DNA of 64,000 nt. Source: Cryoendolithus antarcticus. Lineage: Eukaryota > Ascomycota > Dothideomycetes > Cladosporiales > Cladosporiaceae. This document shows positions 1-10,233 of the stretch, in pieces. Numbering within the stretch: position 1 is the first letter of the stretch; every line of letters begins with the position of its first letter. The stretch spans positions 434,001-498,000 of the forward strand of contig NAJO01000025.1 of assembly GCA_002077065.1 (NCBI GenBank). Direction: 5' to 3'. Under the pieces are notes generated by a model. The model did not search any database. It worked only from the letters and a program-made list of their open reading frames with translations, and was not told the origin of the DNA. The position numbers and the translations under genes were made by a program.

Positions 1-2
1 AC

Positions 3-251
3 TACAATTATGGCGACGCCCTACCATTGAAGAAGATACGCGAGACCGACTTATTCCTCTGTCGCTTTCACTATGCCGAGATCGACAAAGATGATTGTTG
101 TGTCGATAGAAGGTATGCCCCCAATAGCCGTCCACCATATCGGGATTGACTCGCCCTCGGGACATGGAGTGGGTCCAACGGTGCGGGGATGCACAAGAGC
201 AGTTTCACCTCGACCATTTGGACAGCTGGAGGAGATAGTGTAATGCGTTGA
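3..251 (+). CDS. 3' end of an edge-truncated gene (two exon pieces)
   Basis: Reading frame 3 is open from the window edge and looks coding (acidic/basic mix with YNYGDALPLKKIRETDLF near the edge). A GTATGC donor at 113 and a GATTGACTC branch-like site are followed by an AG at 169. Splicing 113-169 (57 nt) joins the frame in phase to 170-251, which ends in TGA with the tail SGSNGAGMHKSS...SVMR. The start lies outside the window. I do not recognise the family. The intron and the coding call are inference. The gene would be convergent with the coiled-coil gene ending at 411. Confidence 0.35.
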
Positions 252-410
252 CATCTACCTTGATAGATGAACGTTAACTACCGACCAGCCACTTGCACGT
301 AGGGAGATTCGCAGAGGAAGACAGACTTGGAACGAGATTGGACCACGCCGTTGTCAAGTATCGGCTGACTAATTGCTTTGAGAAAGCAGTTGAAGTATGG
401 CATTCCAGCT

Positions 411-2165
411 TCATGCTTGCTTCCCTGGCACCAGCTTGTCATAAACCATTACTGAGCCGAGCGCGACTGGCTCAGCGTCCTCACCAGAGCGCTCCCATAC
501 CTTGCGATGCTGATCAATCAACGTCCTGCGCTTGCCATGAGCCGCCACGCTGAAGCTGTCGTCGCCATCAACTTCTTCAGCCTCCCAATCTCCACCCACA
601 GAGCACCGCCGCGAAGTTGTTGGTGAGCTTGGCATCGAGCTATTCGGCGCCGGCAGGCCTTGAGCGGCGGCAGCGGCGGCCTCAGCGATTGCCGAGCTGC
701 GAGAGTGCACTGGCGCATCGGCCCAGTCCTGCAACATGTGTGACGGGCCCCGGGCAAATGCGCCGTCGTGGCCATGGGTTAAGGTGTAGCCGTAAGGCCC
801 GCCAGCATCTTCGGCGAACATTGAGCTAAGATCGTCATCCGCCAGGTCGATGTTTCGCTCTTTCGCACGCTCTGCAGCAACATGTACCGCCGCCTCTGCA
901 TCAATCAGGGCGCGAGTGATCGCTCGATAAAGCTCCAGCCAACGCAAATCGAACTCTATGCGGAAAGCTTTCAGATTGTCCTCATCTTCGGGGACATCCT
1001 GCAGCTCGAGGTCCCAGGCTTCCTTCCGCAACACCGCCTTCATCTGGTAATCTCGCCGGGCCTCCTCGATTGCTAGCTTGGCTGCATGCCACTCGTCCAC
1101 AACGTCTTGTTCCACTTGTGCCTCTTCACTGAGTGGCTCTACTCTCAAATGATCCACGCTGGTGTCTAGAGGCGCGACGTCTTCGATCTCAATGAGTGGA
1201 TCGTCGCCGGCACGGAGCTGCGCCAGGAATCGATCGTACTCGCCGGCAAAATCCAGGCTCTCTACCTCTGCCTCCTCTGGGGTTGCCGCTGGCGCAATCA
1301 ACTGTGCGTTCACGAAAGCCTCTTCCAGCTGATCGTTGACCTCCTTCTGCACTTCTCGCAAGATCTGTGCCTGTGTCTCTATACCTGCATCGACTTCTTG
1401 CGTGCGATATTCGACATCCTTGAGCATAAGCTCCAGCACTTACATCTGCTGCTGAAGAGAACCTCTATCCTCTGGTGGATAGGGAGCCTGCTCCTCGTCG
1501 GAAGTACCTTCCTCGTCTCCCTGTGTGAGATACTTGCACTTCCGGATTTGACCGCTCACGTCGTTCTTCAGCCTTCTCAAAACCTTCTTGTCATCTAAGG
1601 CTTTGCACTCGGCCTTCAGGAACTCCCTTTCCATTGTTACAGCCCTCTGTACCAGCTGCGATAACTCGTGCGTTATGAGAAGTGCCGGGCAAAGCTCCTG
1701 TACTCCGTCGATCGTGAGCACTAGCCGCGCAGGACCTGCGGTGTAGTCTCCCGGCTCTTCGCCATCATAGAAGTGTGCGTAACTGTCTTCTCTGATAGCT
1801 TGTTCTTCGTCTAGCGTAAGTGCCCGTTTTAGAGTTTCTGCTGATGCTTCTTGAAGTCGTGGACTTGGTAGACCCGATGCGCCTTCACTTGCAACGCTTG
1901 TCACGAGGTGCAAATTTCCGATAGGGTGAGAGACCTCTGGCTCTTTCGGGCGTTGCGATGTTTCCAATGGTCGTGTGTTCCCGTCGATATTGTCCTGCGG
2001 TTTTTCGGCAAATGCGGTAGGTGATGCTGGTAGCTCAGTCTCGGCTGCTTCAGCTAGTTGAACTTGAAAAGAATCTTTCCTGAACTGTTTGCTTGCACGC
2101 CGCTTTGTATCGAAGACGTAGTTCTTCACACCTTTGCTGAATGTGGAGAATCGTCGCTTCATCAT
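411..2165 (-). CDS. Coiled-coil protein of unknown function, interrupted by an in-frame TAA or a weak intron
   Basis: Two open stretches in the same frame, 2165-1443 and 1439-411, are separated only by a TAA at 1442-1440. The TAA lies inside a perfect GTAAGT donor-like string. Both sides look coding. The N-terminal part is basic (MMKRRFSTFSKGVKNYVFDT), then becomes charged and helical. The C-terminal part begins with a strong coiled coil (LMLKDVEYRTQEVDAG) and ends Ala/Ser-rich. No acceptor after GTAAGT keeps the downstream frame. An alternative 69-nt intron, 1507-1439 (GTACTT to TAAG), removes the stop, keeps the frame and gives about 561 aa, but its acceptor is weak and I see no clear branch site. 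The first ATG codons of the frame are at 2165 and 2162. No known domain was recognised. Confidence 0.55.
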
Positions 2166-2189
2166 GTTGACTGGCGTCGCGCAGCACAC

Positions 2190-2702
2190 AAGATCTGGTC
2201 GTTGGAAAGCTCGTTGCTGATAGAAGCTCAGTTCGTCAATTGCACACGGCGCATGCCTCTCCTGTCGGCTTGACTACGTCCTTCTCACTTCAAGATACTA
2301 AGCCTGTTCACTACGTTCGTCGTGTGCACCGGAAGTGATCGAGGGGATTCTAAGCTTTGTCTCAGCATGACACAAACATTGCTTCACTTGGTGACAACAA
2401 AGCGAGCTCAACTTCCGGACGCCGCAATTGTATCTGCGAAGACTTCACGCTTTGTCCGAACATCGCACTCTCCCCATTGATGTTAGGCTAGGACACCGAG
2501 TCTTGCCGAATCAGTCAATGGACAAAGCAGCAAAGTAGTGACCTGCTCAATTCCACGCATGGAATGGTCCATCTCGAAGCGGTGCCATGCTGTCACCTGG
2601 TCGACAATCAATCTGCGTTGTGCACCAATACCATCTGCGCGACGAAGCTGACGACAGCCATCGATCCTGATAGCAGTATCACTCTAGCAACTTCATTTGA
2701 TT
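2190..2702. other. Intergenic stretch, no gene seen
   Basis: This lies between the start of the coiled-coil gene on the minus strand and the first DUF6590-like copy on the plus strand. Only short open frames with no coding character are visible. It presumably holds the divergent promoters of both genes. Confidence 0.5.
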
Positions 2703-3565
2703 ATGGCACCGACTACCCACAAATGAAGCGGCCATACAGGCACCGAGTCGCCAGCAGTAGCGACCCCGAGACACTTGACCGGCTCGAGAGCCGGTACCGC
2801 TCTCAGGAACATTTACGCAGCTGCGCGGGCTCCATCGACGGCTGCGCAGTCTCAAGCCGGCACGCCATCGCATCTTACCTCGCGCATGACAAACTTACAG
2901 CTCAACACCTCCGTTCCTACGACTTCGACTGTACCGAGTGCAACATGGAATCCTTCACAAGCACCCTCCCCGTCCGCGATGAAACATAACGGTTTGCCTT
3001 CGGTGGCAAGTAGCGTAGCAAGCGGAACTCCAGTGCAGCAACCAGTCAACACTGCGATCTGCATGACGTCCAAATGGCAGCGCCGGGATTATAATCACGG
3101 CCAGATTATATCTCTTCCATATCACACTGCTAACACAAACCCGAATGTCAGCCAAGTAGATCCAAATTTGACTTTTCACCATTTTACGGGGGGATATACT
3201 CGAAGCGAAGGATGATGGTTGTGCTATACATATACGGGGAAGCGTCACACTGCCTACCGATTTACAGCTTCGGCAATCGGGGCCTTAGTCACAAGCCTGG
3301 TCGTCTGAAGAAAGAGTATGTTTGCGTACGCAATTCTACGGACAAAAGGTTTCTCAATGAAGGCATCCATAAATTACTGGAGGTGAAGATGAGGGTCAAA
3401 GATCTCTCGATTACATCGACGCTGCATCTGACAGGCGGCATCCGCGTCGGCTTCAATGAGGATATCGCTTTCTGCGGTCGACTGACCCAAAAGTCGTACA
3501 ACGCAGCTTTGGCACTGTGGGAGCAAGTGGTCGTGAACGCACAGAACATGCCATGGCGCAAGTAG
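2703..3565 (+). pseudogene. DUF6590-like gene, copy 1, probably broken
   Basis: The C-terminal half (3212-3565) carries the family core: CLPIYSFGNRGL, then EYVCVRN, NEGI, LEV and a terminal MPW. This aligns along its length with the copy at 3856-4824. The N-terminal half (about 2727-3215) is a Ser/Thr/Pro-rich tail followed by HGQIISLPYHTANTNPN. The halves are in different frames. In the downstream frame the reading before the first Met is GGIYSKRR, so the shift falls between AATTTG (about 3165) and 3200, a stretch that includes a run of six G. The only ATG in the upstream frame (2703) is followed after seven codons by TGA at 2724. A 50-nt intron starting at a GTAGAT could also restore the frame. 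The resemblance to DUF6590 (a fungal domain of unknown function) is from memory of the family pattern. Together the stop and shift favour a decayed copy. Confidence 0.45.
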
Positions 3566-3855
3566 ATAGCGACAGAAATACGAAGGACATTCGATCCCCT
3601 TCGATATCCTCGCATGGGGGCTTTGTACCAGCAAGTAGTAAGTCAGGGTCTCGGCGCCCGAGACGGTCTAGGCTTCGACAATGCATTGTCTGCGCTTAGC
3701 TCACACATGTCTTGGTCTGATGCAATTCGAATCTGCTTTGGGACAGTCAGCATGGGTCTCGGTCGAAATGCTCGATCTGTCTCGAGTGTCATATTCTTCC
3801 GCGCTAGCAGCCTCCCGGCGACCGATCTATAAAGTGCCTCTCTTAGCCAGACATC

Positions 3856-4824
3856 ATGGCAGGCAGCAACAATAAAACCATCATCATCATGAGACGCCAG
3901 GCACCAAAGAAACAAGCACCACCTCAACGCTCTGCGAATCCCTCAGGTGAAGAGCATTCGAATAGTCGACAGCATGTTGCACAGCATCAAACTTCAGCCG
4001 GACACGGCTCTGTGCACGCCTCGTCAAGTACTGCGTCGGAGCGCGCACTCGACGCCGTGAGTATTGGCCATTCCGCGGAGAATTCCACTCGCGTCTTGTT
4101 CGAGCACAGCAGATCATAGGAGCTCATGTCGCTCCCGGCGAGCATGTGCGACGGCAGGGGGCGGCCTGGCGGATCGAGTCGCTACAACTTCACGAGGTAC
4201 GCATCTCCAACCCCATAGGCCATTGACGTCTCACCCACAGATCACATGTCCGCCTACACCGCCCAGCAGCCAGCCTAGCCCCTCGATCTCACCCGCTCCA
4301 TCGCTGGCACTGACTCGCTTGCACTACACCAAAGGCGATATCCTTTGGGTCCCTGTGCACGACACAAGCGATACCACCAATCCGAGCAACAAGCAAAAGC
4401 AGAATCTTAGACACCACACGGCCAAGTCTACTCCACTCACCGCATGGCTATCGTTCTCCTTCCCTTTGCATCGACCCTGATCTGGCTGCCTTTCTACACA
4501 TGGTCCGACCGTGGCATAGGCTCCAGGGATCTGTCCGCGAGGGACGAGTACGTCGGCGTCAAGAATGTCGGTGACTTCTACATCAATGAAGGCATATACC
4601 GGCCCCTGGAGGTCTCGTGCATTAAAACTATTCTGCCTGCGACCACCATTCAGCTAACAGCGCCAGTGAAGATCGAGCGTAGAGTTCGCTTTGGCTGGGT
4701 GGGGCGCCTGAAGGAGAGTGAGTGGGAGTATCTGCTGGGTCTGTACCGAGATGTAGAAGACAGAGCCAGGCAGCAGCCTTGGGACCGTGGGAAATGGCGC
4801 GGACACAGAGGGAGGCTAGGATAG
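3856..4824 (+). CDS. DUF6590-like protein, copy 2, multi-exon
   Basis: Exon 1 is 3856-4056, starting MAGSNNKTIIIMRRQ. Intron 1 is 4057-4112 (GTGAGT...CAG). Exon 2 is 4113-4196. Intron 2 is 4197-4240 (GTACGC, CATTGACG branch-like site, CACAG). Exon 3 starts at 4241 and all three exons join in phase. The last part (from about 4430 to 4824) has the family core: LPFYTWSDRGI, EYVGVKN, NEGI, LEV, QQPW. Between exon 3 (KGDILWVPVHDT) and the core the frame shifts by the same amount as in copy 1. A non-consensus 56-nt intron (GTGCAC...CTTAG) would repair it. The first two thirds are Pro/Ser-rich and probably disordered. Function is unknown. It lies about 300 nt downstream of copy 1 on the same strand, consistent with a tandem duplication. 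Confidence 0.55.
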
Positions 4825-4905
4825 TGGTTTCTGTAACGTTCAGCGGCTGGTTATGTCTACTGTCTCGTCGTAGGTTCTAGAGGCTGTTGCGCGTCATATT
4901 CAGAC

Positions 4906-6991
4906 TCATGCCCCTCCCAGTATCTCCCTGAATCTTTCTCCTAACAACTCAATCGTCCTGCTCACATCCGGCATCTTCGGCGTCAAGTCCTCAGCGTAAT
5001 CCATAGCTTTCACTTCCTCCCCATCCCCAGCAGTCTCCCCATCGACATCCGTCCTTGCCTCATCTCGAACGCTCTTACTGCTACCAAACCGCACTTCGCC
5101 TTTCGATGTCGCGGGTGTGACAGCAGTGGCGTCCATGAGCTGCTGCCAGCGCGCTAGGTACGCACCCGGACCGAATGGCGCGGAATACTCGCGCCGTATG
5201 ATGGAGCCGATGCGGGTCGCTGATGCGGCGTGGAGATCATGAAGGTAGGTTGTGTAGGCCGAGATCTCGGAGCTGACTGCTTTTTGATCTTTAGACGATA
5301 GATGCGAGTATGCTTCGGAGAGTTGGCGTGGAGGAGACGCCGAGTCGGGTATGAGGGCACTGCTCTTGGGTGCTTTGGCATCGGCTCTGAACTGTGCTGC
5401 TGCGGTGTTGACATAGGCTTTCCACGTCTCGACCAGAGGTTTGCTGTTCTTGCACACTTGGTGTATGAACTTGTGGCTGCTCAATTGATGTCGATGTAGG
5501 AGGTCAACGAAGTCCTCCACTGCTGGCGGCTTCTCCTCACCCTTCTTGCCTTGAGGTTTGCTGATCTTCAGCATGTCGGTCAAGAAACGCTCGAAATCCC
5601 ATACTGTGTCGCTGAGATTGACAGCTTGATGTACGTCTCTGATCATTGGTGTGTATGCGTCGACGCCGTCCCGTATTGCGACTGTGAGGTGATCTGGGTT
5701 GCGACTGCAAAGCACGCGGATGATCTCTTGACGATCGCGGACACCTAGTGTTAGTGTGAGATACTCCAATGCCTGAGCGTGTTGCTTTTCCGAGAGCTCG
5801 GTGGGCTGCGAAGACAGGGCCAAGATGATTGTAACGATCGAGTGGCCTTGCTCTTTGCTCTGTCGCCGGGCCTCTTCGTGCTCTGCTCGACTTCTTGTCG
5901 CTATCCAGTCATTGAGCTCTGTCAACACGGCTTTCGGTGGACCGTCCTTGGCCTTCTCGATCTTGGTCGCTCGACTCTTGAGCTCACGTTTCTCCCAGCC
6001 GAGGACTTGGGAGATGATCCTGGCCGTGTGTCAGCTACAAAGCCTGAGAGTATCGTCGTCAAGCATTCAGCATACTGTTGCATGAGGTTCATGCCCTCAT
6101 CTGCGCCACTACTCAAGCCCATCCAATTCGTCACAGCGCTGACACTGACTTTCGCCAGCATGATCCTCATCACCCCGCTGATCATCGTCGCCACATTACC
6201 AACCTTCAGCGTCTGTCGTATGACCGAATATGGCAGCAGGCCATGTACACTACCAATCATCCGTAGTAGCGCAGGTCCCTCAGGTGACAGCACCAGCGTA
6301 AAGTGCATGAACGACGCCAGACTACCGGGCCGGTCAGCCAATGTCCTTCCTCGCACCATCGTCCCTTTGACCGCAACTCGCAAGGACGGCTTACCTACTT
6401 CACAACAACGAATTCATGCATTCCTCTCACGATTCCCGCATGCTGCTCCAAATCATCCGTCTCCGCAGCCTTCGAGAATAGCTCCTCGATCAGATCTCCG
6501 TATACGATCTCCTGCAGGCAGTCCTGCCATGCCTGCAGCACATCATCCGAGTTCTTCGTATTATACTCCCTCCTCTTCCTGTCGTGCTTCTCCGGAAACG
6601 CACCTAGACTACCTCGCGCAGGATACTCGATCAGCGCGCTCACAGCGGTCGCTAGCGTCTTTCGTATTCCCAACACACCCTTATCGTAGCTCTCGCTCAG
6701 CTCCGCTTCGCATAGCTCATCGATAAGATCGGCGACTTGAGTCTTCCAGAAGCTGGGAGAGACGTCTCGAAGGCCGGGTAGTTGGAGGACAAATTTGGCT
6801 AGAAGCGTTTGCAGGACTGGCGAGTTGGTGGAAGATCTGTTGTCTTGGAATGGTGGACCGTACGCGTGTATGGCGCCTGGCTGTTTGAAGGCTTCGATCT
6901 CGCGGTAGGTCTCGTGGTGGGTAAGGATGTCGAAGAGGGTGAATGTTTGCTCAGGTGTGAGATTGGCTGGCGGAGTGTCGCTGACGGCCAT
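4906..6991 (-). CDS. PX-associated (PXB) / DUF3818 protein without a PX domain
   Basis: Three exons (6991-6399, 6321-6076, 6019-4906) join in phase to 650 aa. Both introns have GT...AG ends, and the first has a GGCTGACC branch-like site. The N-terminal region (about residues 9-130) matches the PX-associated domain of fungal PX proteins such as yeast Ypr097w: LTPEQTFTLFDILTHHETY, LPGLRDV, SYDKGVLGIRKTLATA, LIEYPARG. From about residue 215 follows a DUF3818-like region (LLPYSVIRQTLKVGN, ISGVMRIMLAKVS, TNWMGLSS, LGWEKRELKS) that runs nearly to the C terminus. No PX fold is visible between them, whereas the family founder has one. Such proteins are thought to act in membrane lipid binding or trafficking; that role here is inference. 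The ATG at 6991 begins MAVSDTPPANLTPEQ. Confidence 0.8.
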
Positions 6992-7230
6992 GATGATCGG
7001 GAGTCTAGGGTATATCAAATTTCGTAGAATCAATGTAGAGTCCAATTGTTTGTATATCTAGTCAATTCCCTTAATGCGCTTCGTTCACGCCTTTCAAGCT
7101 GTGACGTCAGCGAGGGGACTTTCTTGGTGAGGAAGGCTGCTGGGGAAGCATTAGCGAGTTGATGGCATGTCAGCCCTAAGTAGGCACATGCTGTACATTA
7201 GCTTGGTCTGTAGTCCTACGATGACGGATG

Positions 7231-9039
7231 TCAACCTGCGATCCGCCCGACTCCGAGGACGCACCAGTAGCCAATCTCCCTAGGCTCCTTAGGCTCCGGC
7301 TTCCCTCCTGGTGGGTGAGATACCTCCGCCATCCACTCCGCTCTAACGAACATGGGGACTTGTAGCACATCTTCGTCTTCACCCAGCTCGTCGCTGGCTT
7401 GCGCCTCTTCAGCCTTTGGTACAATGCTCATCTCTTTGAGGGCGCCAGGCACGATTTCAAGGATGACCTTTGTGCGATTCCGTGACTTCTCCCAGACTTT
7501 GCCAGCTTCCGGCTGCCTCTCGCTGTCTTCGCCACCTGTGAGACTGGCCATGGCAGCTTTTCTGCTGCCGTCCTCGGGCCGCGAAGTTGATGTTGTAGAG
7601 CTCGAGAGCGCATCGTCCCACATCTCGCCTACCGGACCGATCGAGAACTCGGGGCACAGGATAGTGACCCTTGACTTGACCTTCCCAGGTGTAATGGCAG
7701 GCGTAGCCAGCGTGACCTTGACAGTCTCGAAGAGCGGGTTGCTGACAGTGAGGACGTACTGCTGTGCTGCATGAGACCGCAAGCTGGGCTCCACGTAAGG
7801 CTGATCTGTACGAACAATGAATGACGGATCTTGCGCCCGTGCAGCAGCATTCAGCGGCTGAAGGGTAAGCTTTGGGATGTGGTCGTGGGCCAGCATTCGC
7901 ACTTTGGTTCGCGTGCTCCCAGGCTTCGCTTCCGGTCGGAAGACGATTTGGTTGCAAACCTTGCAGTGCTTCCCGCGCTTCGTACGTAGACGAGTCGATA
8001 CGGGCCAAAGATCGTTCGTGAAGCAAGCCTCACCGTTTACAGGGGCAATGGCTCTCTGCTGTGCCGACGCCAGCTCGTCCCAGCCGAGAGTCTGTATCTT
8101 CCTCGCGGTATCATGCTCATCATCGCCGCCGGCCACTTGGAAGGTCGCCACGCCCCCGTTCAGACCGTGTGCTTCACGCATCGGCTGCGGCTTCTCTCGA
8201 CTCTTCTTCAGCGCACTGTGCGAAAGCCCACCATAGATGTTCATGATTCGTGCGAGATTGGCCGGAGAGTTGTAGCTGCTGCCTCCGTATGGGTTCGGCG
8301 CATCACTAGATTCGCTTAGCTGCTCCCTGTAGAAGGCCGTCAGCTTGACAAATGCATCATCATGGTCGCGCGATTGCAGTTTTGAGGGGTCGGTCTCCGC
8401 GGCTCGTGCTGCATCTGCCTCATCGTCCTCCTGAAGTCTCGAGGGTCCGTCGGTTCTCGCTCGCCTTAGCTTAGCTAATTGCTCCGTGAGTTTTGTTGGC
8501 TTCGCGAGCCTGATCCCGACGTCTGCACTGTTCCAGTGACAGTACTGACACCTCAGTGCATACTCCTCTTCGATACCATTGTCTCCAACACTGGTCGCAT
8601 TTAGTGGTGCCTCACATATTGGGCAGTCCAGACAGCTCCTTGCGCACCTACCCAATTGTTAGTCGCCCTAGCCCACACTGCTCTTCGTCTTTCATCCAGA
8701 GAGCTCACCTTACCTATTCCCGTCCCCTCTCACCGAACCACTGGGCACCTCGAACAAGCAGCTCGGACAGTACCAAGTGATGACTTCCTCGATCGTACAT
8801 TTGGGACAGCGAATTTGCGAACATTCGTCGCAGAAGAGGAGATGCGTGAGGGGATAGAGATTGTAGGCTGCGCGGGGAGAGTGGGGGTTGAAGGTGGATT
8901 GCTCATTGTCGCCGTCTTGGGTCGGAGCAGGGATGTGGGAGGCGCGGCGAGGAGATGAGACGGGGGAGGGCGAAGAGCTGCATGGGCAGGCGTAGTGAGC
9001 CGCCGGGAGAGCTAGGTGCATGGCGTGTATGTGGTGCAC
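7231..9039 (-). CDS. DCTN4: Dynactin subunit 4 (p62)
   Basis: Two exons (9039-8714 and 8647-7231, intron 8713-8648 with GTAAGG...GTAG) give about 580 aa. Recognised by its conserved Cys-rich head: YACPCSS, LLFCDECSQIRCPKC, TWYCPSCLFEVPS, then across the splice RCARSCLDCPICEAPL and ALRCQYCHWNSADVGI. These Cys pairs form the zinc-binding region of p62. Later come CKVCNQIVFRPE and a C-terminal beta-rich part ending GYWCVLGVGRIAG, as in fungal p62 (Neurospora ropy-2). It belongs to the pointed-end complex of dynactin and helps dynein-driven movement of nuclei and vesicles along microtubules. An alternative in-frame ATG at 9021 would shorten it by six residues. It starts 164 nt from the divergent BRCT gene. 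Confidence 0.92.
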
Positions 9040-9203
9040 AAAGTAATTGAAGCGGAAGTGGAATATGAGGTTGCTCGATAGAGTAAGAAATTAAGCTCGG
9101 GTAGCGCGTACATTCCGTGTCGGCCACTGCTTTCTGGACCTCACCACATGCGCGAAGCCTATGAACCTGCTGGGAACACGAATCTCGGGCGACGCTCGCA
9201 GCG
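9040..9203. promoter_or_regulatory. Short bidirectional promoter between DCTN4 and the BRCT gene
   Basis: Only 164 nt separate the two start codons, which point away from each other, so both promoters and 5' leaders must lie here. No clear TATA box or repeat is visible. Confidence 0.5.
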
Positions 9204-10121
9204 ATGTCCGACAGTGCAATGAAGCGGACTGCTAAGCAAGCTCGGGACAGTCCAACCGCAATGGCAAGACGGCAACGTAAATTTGATAAGGACCTGCGAA
9301 GAGCGACAGAGCGTGGCCTTGCCAATCAGGTCACGTTCCCGGCCAAGCTCTTTAAGGCACTGGCAGACGGCAAGCTTACTCCTGAACGCTTTCCATGTGG
9401 CCGAGCGAATTGCCTTGCTGGCATGCGCTTCCACTTTATAGGATTTGAACACCGTCTTCTCGACCACGATCAGCTTATAGGTCTTATGAAGCAGTACGGA
9501 GGTAAGTCTCAGGCGGTCGCGTCCGCGGGGACGAGCTGGGTTGTCATGAGAGGCAGTCCAGGTAGTCCTAGTCAGCTGGCGAAGGTCGTGGAGCTGGGTG
9601 TGCCACTTACGAACGAGGCGGGGTTATTCGAGCTGATTCGAAGGCTCCCGGGAAAAGGGCCTGCTGGTGTGGTGTCTGACGCTGTTGCCAAGTCTGCGAC
9701 GACTCAGCCTCCTTCAACGGTCTCGCCAGGTCACTCGGCTGTCGCGCCACCTGCAGAACCGCCAGGATCGACTGTACTCACATCGCAAGCGCTAGCTTCA
9801 ACTGCTTCCTCGCTGTCAAACGACACTACCGCTCCAGCGCCCCGACGCATGCTCTCGCACTCTCGCAACGGCTCAAACGTGCGCTCGCCAACAAGGTCAA
9901 TTGTGGTGAAGGCAGAAGAACGGGACGGGCAGGAGAACGTGGTTCCACCTTCGATGAGCAACGATGACGAACCGATGATTAGCTCATCAGCCGCTCAATG
10001 GCAGCCCGCAGTCACTGCGAGGCATCATGCATTGGCGTTGTCGGGGGCGAAACCCGTAATCAGGCCGGTAGTGCCAGGTCTCACGTGGCTGACCCCGCTG
10101 ACAAGGATGATTGGAGTTTAG
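9204..10121 (+). CDS. Small BRCT-domain protein (RFC1-type BRCT)
   Basis: Up to 305 aa from ATG 9204. Residues about 73-150 form a BRCT domain of the type found near the N terminus of replication factor C large subunit and bacterial ligases. It reads GMRFHFIGFEHRLL, then LMKQYGGKSQAVAS, SWVVMRGSPGSPSQLAKVVE and NEAGLFELIRRLPG. The first 60 residues are basic and the rest is Ser/Pro/Thr-rich and low-complexity. No AAA ATPase or other catalytic part is present, so this is a stand-alone BRCT protein that probably binds DNA ends or phosphopeptides (inference). The C terminus is uncertain: a GTAATC...AAG segment with a GGCTGACC site (about 10053-10103) could be an intron, which would replace the last residues with a tail starting DDWSLEAH. 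Confidence 0.7.
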   Translation: MSDSAMKRTAKQARDSPTAMARRQRKFDKDLRRATERGLANQVTFPAKLFKALADGKLTPERFPCGRANCLAGMRFHFIGFEHRLLDHDQLIGLMKQYGGKSQAVASAGTSWVVMRGSPGSPSQLAKVVELGVPLTNEAGLFELIRRLPGKGPAGVVSDAVAKSATTQPPSTVSPGHSAVAPPAEPPGSTVLTSQALASTASSLSNDTTAPAPRRMLSHSRNGSNVRSPTRSIVVKAEERDGQENVVPPSMSNDDEPMISSSAAQWQPAVTARHHALALSGAKPVIRPVVPGLTWLTPLTRMIGV

Positions 10122-10233
10122 AAGCGCACCTATACGGATTAAGAGGCAGATGGTTGATGTTGGCCATTGAACTATCGTTGATCATAAGTCATTGCCCCGT
10201 TGACACGCACGTTGCAGCTGCTGCAAGCCGGAA

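Noticed and set aside
5779..6726. Plus-strand open frame of 315 residues
   Set aside because: It is antisense to the PX-associated gene, which has clear family motifs and in-phase introns.
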